In this document: in pieces, positions 1-6,289 of the stretch
Layout of the letters: each line of letters begins with the position of its first letter
Position numbering within the stretch: position 1 is the first letter of the stretch
Assembly: GCA_017577365.1 (NCBI GenBank)
Contig: PKRJ01000089.1
Coordinates: 1 to 9,478, forward strand
DNA length: 9,478 nt
DNA from: Gammaproteobacteria bacterium
GTDB taxonomy: Bacteria; Pseudomonadota; Gammaproteobacteria; Steroidobacterales; Rariloculaceae
Direction of reading: 5' to 3'
Translations under genes and position numbers: made by a program
The notes under the pieces: model-generated
Database searches by the model: none
What the model saw: only the letters and a program-made list of their open reading frames with translations
What the model was told of the DNA's origin: nothing

Positions 1-258
1 GCCGAGTAGCGTGCGCGCGACGCCGAGACCGTCGACCGCGAGCGACGCGTGATAGAAGCGCGTCGGCGAATCGAGGTCCTCGAGGCAGCTTTGATACGCG
101 AGCAGCGCTTCGCCCGGCCGCGCGGCGGGCGTCGGCAGGCCGAGCTGCTGCTCGAGCAGGCAGAGCAAGCGCTGCGGGCCCGCGCTCGCGACGCCGACCG
201 CGGTCTCGGGCGGCGACGGCTGCATGCCGTCGAAGTGCTGGCTGAAATGGACGATCAC
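1..258 (-). CDS. Partial PD-(D/E)XK nuclease-family protein (AddB-like), N-terminus only
   Basis: An open reading frame on the minus strand enters from the left edge and is open for 86 codons from a GTG at 256-258. The frame stays open upstream to a TGA at 313-315 but has no ATG there. GTG is preferred because it gives an N-terminus beginning MIVHFSQHFDG, which resembles family members as I recall them. An internal ATG at 225 is the alternative. No convincing Shine-Dalgarno precedes the GTG. Visible segments include RLLCLLEQQLGLPTP (about residues 30-44) and FYHASLAVDGLGVARTLLG (the last 19 residues). These recall the N-terminal region of proteobacterial PD-(D/E)XK nuclease-family proteins, often paired with a UvrD-type helicase in AddAB-like double-strand-break repair. 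The catalytic domain would be C-terminal and lies outside the window, so the nuclease assignment is recognition of family style, not of active-site residues. The gene lies 206 nt downstream of the RND permease on the same strand. Confidence 0.5.
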   Translation of the reverse strand, partial: MIVHFSQHFDGMQPSPPETAVGVASAGPQRLLCLLEQQLGLPTPAARPGEALLAYQSCLEDLDSPTRFYHASLAVDGLGVARTLLG

Positions 259-287
259 GTGACGGGTGCCGGCCGAAAGGTACCGGC

Positions 288-316
288 AAGCTAGAAGAAC
301 GAGCGCTCGAGGTCAA
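288..316 (-). promoter_or_regulatory. Possible sigma-70 promoter for the left-end nuclease-like gene
   Basis: Read on the minus strand, TTGACC (complement of 311-316) matches the -35 consensus at five of six bases. After exactly 17 nt comes TAGCTT (complement of 288-293), a weak -10 with three of six matches. Transcription would begin near 281, giving a leader of about 23 nt before the GTG at 258. The 206-nt gap after the permease gene makes a separate promoter plausible, but the weak -10 keeps this tentative. Confidence 0.25.
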
Positions 317-464
317 CGGAGCAGCGCGCGGGGCGGGCAAGATCGGCTCGGCTTTGTCCGCGACGCGCTCGGAACCTGCATCGTCGGGATGATCTCGGCG
401 CGCGAACCGCTCATCGGGCGGCCGACGCGCTCGCCGACGGTCGCGGTGCGCTCCTCGACCGCCG

Positions 465-3400
465 TCAGGCGCTTTCCGGCACGGGCGCAGCGGGCGCGTG
501 CGCCTCTTCCTGTCCGGGTGACTTCCGCAGCGCGCGCGACACGCGGTCACCGAGCACGAGCATGGCCGGCGTCAACACGAGCGTGAGCACGGTAGCGAAG
601 GCAAGACCGCCCGCGATCGCCGTCGACAGCTGCGTCCACCACTGCGTGGACGGTCCCCCGATATCGATGTTGCGGCCGATCAGGTCGACGTTCACGCCGA
701 GAACCATCGGCATGAGACCGAGGATCGTCGTGATCGTCGTCAGCATGACCGGGCGGAAACGCTGCGCGCACGTCTCGAGCACCGCGTCGACGGCCGTCTT
801 GCCCTGCGCGCGAATCATGTTGTACGTGTCGATCAGCACGATGTTGTTGTTCACGACGATGCCCGCGAGCGCGATCACGCCGATGCCGGACATCACGATG
901 CCGAACGGCCGATTCGTCACGAGCAGCCCGAGCAGCACGCCGACCGTCGAGAAGACCACGGCCGTCATGACGAGCGCGGCCTGATAGAAGCTGTTGAACT
1001 GCGTGACGAGGATGATCGCCATCAGGAACAACGCGGCGATGAACGCGTTCGTCAGGAAGGCCGCGGCTTCCTCCTGATCCTCGTTCTCGCCCTTGAACAC
1101 GACGTCGACCTCCGGCGGCAGATCCGCGGTCTCGAGCCACGCGGAGATCTCGCGCACCATCGTATCCGGCAGCACGTCTTCCTCGACGTCGGCCGAGATC
1201 GTCATGACTCGCCGCCCGTCCACGCGCTGCAGGTTGCCGACGCGCGGCGCGGGCGTTCGCTTGACGAACGTCGAGACGGGCACGAGGCCGTTCGCGGTTT
1301 GCACGCGAAGCTCGTCGAGCCGGTCGAGATTGCGGTCCGCGGCCGGGAATCTGACGCGAATGTCGACCTCGTCGTCGGCGTCGTGAGGACGGTAGTCGCC
1401 GATCAGGATGCCGTTCGTCACGAGCTGAATCGCATTGCCGACCGTCGTGATGTCCGCGCCGAAGCGCGCGGCCTCGGCGCGGTCGACGGAAAGCCGCCAC
1501 TCGATGCCCGGGATCGGCCGGCTGTCGGTGATGTCGATCAGCCCGGGCATGCGATCGAGATGCGCGCGAATCTTCGCGACCGCCTCGGGCAAGAGCTCCG
1601 GGCGTCGCGACGAGATCTCGATCTGGATCGGCTTGCCTTGCGTCAGCCCGGTGTCCTGCTCCTCGGTCTCGATGACGATGCCGGCGATGTCGGCCGTGCG
1701 CTCGCGGATCTCGCGAAGGATCTCCGCGGACGGCCGCCGCAGTTTCCAGTCGACGTAGCGGAGCTGGATGCGGCCGATCAGGTCTTCCTCGTCCTCGCTG
1801 CCGAAACGGACGCTCGTGCGCGAGTAGACCGACTCGATCTCCGGCATGCCGAGGATGCGCTGCTCCACCTCGCGGACGAGCGCATCGCGCTCGGCGACCG
1901 AAAGATCGCCCCGTGCGCGGATCTTGATTGCTGCTTGCGTCGGCTCGACGGATGGGAAGAATTCGAACCCGCGGCCGAACGCGGCGTACGCCGCGTATAC
2001 GCCGACGAGAAACGCGGTGCCGGCGAGGAGCACCTTGCCGGGATGCTCGATGAGCCGGCGGAGCACGCCGATATAGCCGCGGCCGACGGCGCTCAGGCTT
2101 TCGAACGGGTTCTCGACGAGCAGCAGATGCGCGTCCGAGTCGCCCTTCGAAGTGGACCGCGTGCCGTTCCCGCGCGGGCCGACCAACGCGCCGACGGTCG
2201 GCACGAAAATGAGCGCCATCAGCAGCGAGCCCGTCAGCGTGACGAGCAGCGTCACCGGCAGATACTTCATGAACTCGCCGACGATGCCCGGCCAGAACAA
2301 CAGCGGCAGGAATACCGCGAGCGTCGTCGCGGTCGACGACGTGACCGGCCACGACATGCGCTGCGCCGCGCGCATGTACGCTTCGACGCGCCCGTAGCCT
2401 TGAGCGAGGTAGCGGTCTGCGAGCTCGACGACGATGATCGACGCGTCGACGAGCATGCCGACCGCCATGATCAGCGAGAACAGCACGACGATGTTCATGC
2501 TGTAGCCGATCAGCCAGATCGCGAGAATGCCGCCGAGGAACGCGCCCGGGATCGCGAGACCGACCAGCGCCGACGAGCGCGGTCCGAGCGCGGCGAGGAT
2601 GACGATCATCACGAGCAGCACGGCCGTCAGCACGTTGTTCTGCAGGTCCGCGAGCATCGTGCGCACGTCCTCGGACGAATCCTGCGTGAACGTGACCTTG
2701 ACCGTGGGCGGCCAGGACGCCTGCTCCTCGGCGACCTTGCGTTTCACGGAGTCGACGACCTCGACGATGTTCGCGCCGATGCGCTTCGAGATCTCGAGCG
2801 AGACGCTGCGCTCGCCGTTCAGCCGGGCGAAGCTCTCGGCGTCCTTGTACGTGCGCCGCACGGTCGCGACGTCGCTGAACGTGACGGTGCGCAGGCCGTC
2901 GGTCTTGATTGGCAGGCTCAGCACGTCCTCGAGGTTCTCGAAGACGCCCGGCACCTTGACGGCGAAACGTCCCGCGCCGGTATCGAGCGCGCCGGCCGCG
3001 ACGAGCCGGTTGTTGCGCGAGACGAAGTTGAAGATCTCTTCGTACGAGAGCCCGTAGCTTTCGAGCTTGACCGGATCGACGATGACCTCGAGCAGCTCCT
3101 CGCGACTGCCGACGATCTCGGCGTCGAGCACGCCGGGCAGGCCCTCGAGCTCGTCGCGGAGATCCCGGGCGATCGTCATCAGCGTGCGCTCCGGGACGTT
3201 GCCGTGCAGGTTCACGACGAGCACCGGGAAGAGCGCGATGTTGACCTCTTGCACGAACGGCTCGTCCGTGTCTTCGGGGAGCTCGGCCTTCGCGGTATCC
3301 ACTTTCTCGCGAACGTCGAGCAGCGCCTGGTCCGCATCGAAACCGGCGTCGAACTCGAGGATCAGCACGGCGCTGCCTTCGGTCGCGGTGCCACGCATCT

Positions 3401-3638
3401 CGCGCAGGCCTTCGAGATTGCGGAGCTCGGTCTCCATCGGCCGCAGCAAGAGGCGCTCCGCGTCCTCGGGCGAGATGCCTTCGTGCGTCAGATTGACGTA
3501 GATGATCGGGATCGCGACGTCGGGCTCGGATTCCTTCGGAATCGCGAAGTACGCCGCGAGGCCGGCGACCAGGAGCGTCGCGAGCACGAGCAGGACCGGC
3601 CGCGAGCACGTGACGCAGACTTCGATCAGCTTGTGCAT
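465..3638 (-). CDS. RND efflux transporter permease (AcrB/HAE-type family)
   Basis: This 1057-residue protein has the length and organisation of the ACR_tran (RND) family of inner-membrane, proton-driven efflux pumps. One membrane helix lies at about 14-32, then a large periplasmic domain, then helices at about 335-486. A second half repeats the pattern: helix at about 535-553, periplasmic domain 560-855, helices about 861-1029. Helix 4 carries GMLVDASIIVVE (394-405). Only one of the two adjacent aspartates of AcrB helix 4 is present (D398; the second is A399). In helix 10 the AcrB lysine position is N930, within VNNNIVLID. FRPVMLTTITTILGLMP (961-977) matches helix 11. The ATG at 3636-3638 is supported by a GGAAGG ribosome site (3645-3650) with a 6-nt spacer. 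The gene follows the adaptor gene by 16 nt, so the two are almost certainly co-transcribed. Substrate cannot be told from sequence; no CusA-type methionine metal relay was recognised. No outer-membrane channel gene lies in the window. Confidence 0.93.
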   Translation of the reverse strand: MHKLIEVCVTCSRPVLLVLATLLVAGLAAYFAIPKESEPDVAIPIIYVNLTHEGISPEDAERLLLRPMETELRNLEGLREMRGTATEGSAVLILEFDAGFDADQALLDVREKVDTAKAELPEDTDEPFVQEVNIALFPVLVVNLHGNVPERTLMTIARDLRDELEGLPGVLDAEIVGSREELLEVIVDPVKLESYGLSYEEIFNFVSRNNRLVAAGALDTGAGRFAVKVPGVFENLEDVLSLPIKTDGLRTVTFSDVATVRRTYKDAESFARLNGERSVSLEISKRIGANIVEVVDSVKRKVAEEQASWPPTVKVTFTQDSSEDVRTMLADLQNNVLTAVLLVMIVILAALGPRSSALVGLAIPGAFLGGILAIWLIGYSMNIVVLFSLIMAVGMLVDASIIVVELADRYLAQGYGRVEAYMRAAQRMSWPVTSSTATTLAVFLPLLFWPGIVGEFMKYLPVTLLVTLTGSLLMALIFVPTVGALVGPRGNGTRSTSKGDSDAHLLLVENPFESLSAVGRGYIGVLRRLIEHPGKVLLAGTAFLVGVYAAYAAFGRGFEFFPSVEPTQAAIKIRARGDLSVAERDALVREVEQRILGMPEIESVYSRTSVRFGSEDEEDLIGRIQLRYVDWKLRRPSAEILREIRERTADIAGIVIETEEQDTGLTQGKPIQIEISSRRPELLPEAVAKIRAHLDRMPGLIDITDSRPIPGIEWRLSVDRAEAARFGADITTVGNAIQLVTNGILIGDYRPHDADDEVDIRVRFPAADRNLDRLDELRVQTANGLVPVSTFVKRTPAPRVGNLQRVDGRRVMTISADVEEDVLPDTMVREISAWLETADLPPEVDVVFKGENEDQEEAAAFLTNAFIAALFLMAIILVTQFNSFYQAALVMTAVVFSTVGVLLGLLVTNRPFGIVMSGIGVIALAGIVVNNNIVLIDTYNMIRAQGKTAVDAVLETCAQRFRPVMLTTITTILGLMPMVLGVNVDLIGRNIDIGGPSTQWWTQLSTAIAGGLAFATVLTLVLTPAMLVLGDRVSRALRKSPGQEEAHAPAAPVPESA

Positions 3639-3654
3639 GGCGCGCCTTCCGCGC

Positions 3655-4761
3655 TCACCGCGCCGAAGATTCCGCGGGCACGGGCTTGACCGTCTCGCCG
3701 ACCGCGACGAAACCCTGGCCGACCGTGATCACCAGCGCTTCGTCCGGAAGTCCCGTGACCCAGATGCCGTCGCTCGCCGAGCGCACGATAGCGACCTCGT
3801 GGAAGCGCACCTTGTTGCTCACGTCGACGATCTTCACGCCGATGTTGCCGGCTTCGTCGAGCGTCAGGACCGCGGGCGACAGGAAATGCGCTTCGATCTC
3901 TCTTGCCGGAATTCGGAGCTCCGCCGTCGTGCCGGCCGGCCTGTGCTCCGGATTCGGCAGCGCGATCTCGACGCGGAACGTGCGCGTCGCCGAATCCGCC
4001 ACCGGCGAGACGTAGCGCACGATGCCTTCGAGGATCGTGCCGTCCGCGAGCTGTGCGCGCCCCGGCATGCCGACCTCGACGAAGCCGATCTCGCGCTCGC
4101 TGATCTCGCCCACCGCGAGCAACGGGTCGATGTCGGCGACTCGCCCGATCGAATCGCCGATACCGACGTAGTCGCCGAGCTCGACGTCGCGCTCGTCGAG
4201 CACGCCGTCGAACGGCGCGGTGATCGACGTGCGCGCGAGGTCGAGCCGTGCGCGCTCGAGCTGGGCCTCGGCGGTCGCGAGCAAGGCCGCCGCTTCCGCG
4301 ATCTGCACCTCGGCGATGAGCCTTTGACCCTCGAGGCTCATCGCGGCCTGATGCTGCAGGCGGCGGTGCTCGACGAGCTTCTCGGCCTCGGCGACCGCGG
4401 CTTCGCGATCCCGCACGTCGATGCGGGCGATCAGCTCGCCCGCGCGGATCGGCCGGCCGCGCTCGACGCCGAGCGCGACGATCCGGCCCTCGGTCTCGGC
4501 CTTGACCTCGACGATCCGGTTCGGCTCGATGCGACCGCTGACGACGATCTCGCGCACGACCGGCGCGGCCTTCGAGCGCGCGACCGTGACCGGCAGCGCC
4601 TCGCGGTCGGGCGCTGCGCCGCTTTCGGTCGACGGACTTCCGATACCGGCGGGCGTCGACGTTCCCGCGTCGCCGACGAGCCCCGACAACATCCACAAGA
4701 CCACGGCAGCGACGAGTCCTACCGCCATCAGCGATGATTTGGAAAGCACCGGGCGCTTCAT
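3655..4761 (-). CDS. RND efflux periplasmic adaptor subunit (HlyD/MFP family)
   Basis: The 368-residue product is a membrane-fusion protein that would link the RND permease to an outer-membrane channel. A basic start and one hydrophobic segment (about 11-28) form an uncleaved anchor or signal peptide; there is no lipobox cysteine. A low-complexity linker (31-52) follows. The two halves of the lipoyl-like barrel are at about 83-117 (with GRIVALGVERGRPIRAGELI) and 176-208 (TAPFDGVLDERDVELGDYVG). They flank a fairly short alpha-helical, Ala/Glu-rich hairpin at 118-175. The beta-barrel is at about 212-285 and a membrane-proximal domain at about 290-360. The ATG at 4759-4761 has AAGG (4769-4772) upstream with a 7-nt spacer. 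It is the first gene of the efflux operon. The stop is 16 nt before the permease ATG, and the permease ribosome site lies in that gap. The exported compound is unknown. Confidence 0.92.
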   Translation of the reverse strand: MKRPVLSKSSLMAVGLVAAVVLWMLSGLVGDAGTSTPAGIGSPSTESGAAPDREALPVTVARSKAAPVVREIVVSGRIEPNRIVEVKAETEGRIVALGVERGRPIRAGELIARIDVRDREAAVAEAEKLVEHRRLQHQAAMSLEGQRLIAEVQIAEAAALLATAEAQLERARLDLARTSITAPFDGVLDERDVELGDYVGIGDSIGRVADIDPLLAVGEISEREIGFVEVGMPGRAQLADGTILEGIVRYVSPVADSATRTFRVEIALPNPEHRPAGTTAELRIPAREIEAHFLSPAVLTLDEAGNIGVKIVDVSNKVRFHEVAIVRSASDGIWVTGLPDEALVITVGQGFVAVGETVKPVPAESSAR

Positions 4762-4833
4762 TCTCGAGCCTTGATTCTTTGGCCGTCCTGGCAGCCGACA
4801 GCGGCTTTAGCAGCTTGTGTGCCAGGCGCCGCC

Positions 4834-4853
4834 AGTCAGCTAATCGCCTGACT
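4834..4853. repeat. Inverted repeat AGTCAG-N8-CTGACT, possible operator of the efflux operon
   Basis: Perfect 6-bp arms at 4834-4839 and 4848-4853 are separated by 8 nt, a 20-bp dyad of the size bound by dimeric repressors such as TetR- or MarR-type proteins. It is centred about 82 nt upstream of the adaptor ATG, where an operator for the pump would be expected. The dyad is seen; the operator role is inference, as no regulator gene is adjacent. A 6-bp arm can occur by chance in a region this size. Confidence 0.35.
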
Positions 4854-5006
4854 AGGCTAGGAAAATTCCCGAACGACGGATTGCCGTCAGTGGTCTAGAA
4901 CACCTAAAAGTGGTGAGCTACACCAAGAGTCGCGAGGGCGGCAGCATCCACGAACCGAGTGATAGACATGCGTTCCCACGACGTTCACCGCTGCAAGAGG
5001 CTCGTG

Positions 5007-5034
5007 CGGCAGGCGGGATCCGCCCCCGCTGCCG
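5007..5034. repeat. Compound GC-rich hairpin downstream of the FAH-family gene
   Basis: An inner stem GGCGG-GAT-CCGCC (5012-5024) is extended by an outer CGGCA/TGCCG stem (5007-5011 with 5030-5034), with a 5-nt bulge on the 3' side. It begins about 84 nt past the stop of the minus-strand FAH-family gene. No T-run follows on either strand, so it is not a classical intrinsic terminator. It may protect a 3' end or assist termination. Confidence 0.3.
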
Positions 5035-5050
5035 GCCAGACACGGAGAAC

Positions 5051-5065
5051 CCGTTAGCTTAACGG
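5051..5065. repeat. Perfect short inverted repeat CCGTTA-GCT-TAACGG
   Basis: Perfect 6-bp arms with a 3-nt centre, 53 nt past the FAH-family stop codon on the minus strand. A weaker GTTGT/ACAAC dyad (5077-5093) lies between it and that stop. On the minus strand it is followed by GTTCTCC, not a T-tract. It could be a 3' hairpin of the FAH transcript or a small protein-binding site. Confidence 0.3.
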
Positions 5066-5117
5066 CGAGCGAGATGGTTGTCGATGCTACAACAGGCGCC
5101 GACGAGGCGATAGCGAG

Positions 5118-6164
5118 CTAAATCTTGCTTGTGCCTCGGTTGTGCTTTGCGGCAGAAGCACGGCGCCATCGCCCGAGCTCGCGCTGCTCGAGGATCACGG
5201 GATTCGACAGCGTGCCGAGACCCTCGATGGTGATCTCGATCGGACCGGGGATCCGTTGCAGGTTCGCATGGTGGATCGACTTACGGGTGCTGCCCGGCTT
5301 GAAGGCCGTGCCGAACGAGATCACGTCGCCCGGCTCGAGCGTCTGGAACTGGCTGATGAAGGCGATGACCTCGGCGACCTTGTAGTTGTAGTAACGCGTG
5401 CTGTCGTCCGCGATCGTCTCGTCGCCGGCCTTACACACGACGGAAAGATCGTCGGGATTCGGAACATCGTCGCGCGTGACGAGCCACGGCCCCATCGCGC
5501 CGAACGTATCGCTGCCCTTGTAACGTCCGGCGTAAGACAGGTGCTGCTCCACGCGCACGGTCTCGTCGGGGTTCTTCTCGCTGGCGTAGACCGCGTAGTA
5601 GTGGAAACGGTCCTCGGCGCGCATCCCGTTGCTCGTCACGTCGTCGAAGATCGTGTACCCGAACACGACGTCGAGCGCGCCGTCGACGTCGAGATCGCGC
5701 GCCGTTCGGCCGATCACGGCCGCGAGCTCCGGCTCGGGATGCACGCTGCCGTAATAGGGCCGGATACGGATCGGCTCGAGATGCCCCACGAGGCACGACG
5801 CCGGCTTCAAGAAGAACGCAGGATGATCCGGCGCGCTGATCTTGCGCTCGTTACTCGCCGAATTGTTCATCGCAACCGCGCAGATCTTGCCGGGCCTCGG
5901 CACCGGCGGCCGCCACTCGACCGCGTCGGCACGGATCGTCTCGACGGCGCTCTCGCCGCTCCGGACGCGCTCGAGCGCCGAAGCGAGCGCCGCGAGCCGC
6001 GCGGGCGGCAGCGCGATCACGCGCAGCATGTCGTCGACCGGTGCGGGCAGCACGTCCACGGCCCGCGCGAGCGCGGCGAGCGCGTCGACGGCGACGAGCT
6101 TCGTTTCATCGACTTGCGCGGCGACGAGCGGCTTGCCGCGGTGAACGACGGACGCGAGCTTCAT
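5118..6164 (-). CDS. Fumarylacetoacetate hydrolase (FAH) family protein
   Basis: The 348-residue protein has an N-terminal domain (about 1-90) and a C-terminal FAH fold (about 92-325). FAH-family enzymes hydrolyse, decarboxylate or isomerise 2-oxo acids using Mg2+ or Mn2+. The metal ligands are visible as E144 and E146 in VHPEPELAAVIG and D175 in GYTIFDDVTSNGMR. The E146-to-D175 spacing of 29 matches the E-x-E...D arrangement of FAHD1-like enzymes. The fold's last strands are seen in LEPGDVISFGTAFKPG (276-291) and ITIEGLGTLSNPV (311-323). Where family members usually read NYxDHxxE (the lid His/Glu dyad), this one reads NNSASNER (100-107), so the dyad seems absent. The segment FFLKPASCLVGH (117-128) is otherwise typical. 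The ATG at 6162-6164 is preceded by GAGGGA (6174-6179) with a 9-nt spacer. It lies 125 nt downstream of typA on the same strand, so read-through is possible. The substrate is not predictable. Confidence 0.87.
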   Translation of the reverse strand: MKLASVVHRGKPLVAAQVDETKLVAVDALAALARAVDVLPAPVDDMLRVIALPPARLAALASALERVRSGESAVETIRADAVEWRPPVPRPGKICAVAMNNSASNERKISAPDHPAFFLKPASCLVGHLEPIRIRPYYGSVHPEPELAAVIGRTARDLDVDGALDVVFGYTIFDDVTSNGMRAEDRFHYYAVYASEKNPDETVRVEQHLSYAGRYKGSDTFGAMGPWLVTRDDVPNPDDLSVVCKAGDETIADDSTRYYNYKVAEVIAFISQFQTLEPGDVISFGTAFKPGSTRKSIHHANLQRIPGPIEITIEGLGTLSNPVILEQRELGRWRRASAAKHNRGTSKI

Positions 6165-6188
6165 CGTGATGAGTCCCTCGTTGTCATG

Positions 6189-6212
6189 GCGCGCCGATCT
6201 CGATCGGCGCGC
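6189..6212. repeat. Perfect 11-bp inverted repeat between typA and the FAH-family gene
   Basis: GCGCGCCGATC (6189-6199) and GATCGGCGCGC (6202-6212) are exact reverse complements around a TC centre. A second stem, CGGCG-ATTTG-CGCCG (6212-6226), abuts it. They lie about 80 nt past the typA stop and 25 nt upstream of the FAH ATG. A strong hairpin here could attenuate or end typA transcripts without a T-tract, shape the FAH leader, or act as a protein-binding palindrome. The dyad is certain; its function is not. Confidence 0.5.
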
Positions 6213-6289
6213 GGCGATTTGCGCCGAATTTACTGCGCCGGGGCCGCGGAGTCATGCCGGCGCACGCGACCGCTCCCGAGCCGTCGCCG

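Larger units (their letters stand above)
4762..5117. other. 356-nt intergenic region upstream of the efflux operon, rich in inverted repeats
   Basis: No credible gene is seen. The longest ATG frame noticed, 4968-5057 on the plus strand (29 codons), lacks a ribosome site and a recognisable product. The stretch has more A/T and TAG-containing words than its surroundings, as expected for regulatory DNA. It contains inverted repeats at 4834-4853 (6-bp arms), 4875-4888 (GACGG/CCGTC, 4-nt loop), 5007-5034 (compound hairpin), 5051-5065 (6-bp arms) and 5077-5093 (GTTGT/ACAAC, 7-nt loop). There is also a tandem CTAGG CTAGG at 4852-4861. The right-hand three lie just past the stop of the FAH-family gene and may help end its transcript, though none is followed by a T-tract. 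The left part should carry the efflux promoter, but I found no pair of -35/-10 boxes good enough to call. Confidence 0.6.

Noticed and set aside
436..466. Imperfect stem GACGG...CCGTC at the permease stop codon as an intrinsic terminator
   Set aside because: The stem is bulged, includes the stop codon and is followed by GC-rich sequence without a T-tract on the minus strand.
1299..3689. Long plus-strand open frame (796 codons) opposite the RND permease gene
   Set aside because: It is antisense to a gene with clear family motifs. Its product is dominated by Arg, Asp, Glu and Ala with no domain, as expected when GC-rich codon bias removes stops from the complementary frame.
4968..5057. Small plus-strand ORF of 29 codons in the intergenic gap
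   Set aside because: No Shine-Dalgarno, no hydrophobic or other recognisable feature, and it runs through two inverted repeats; a chance frame is more likely.
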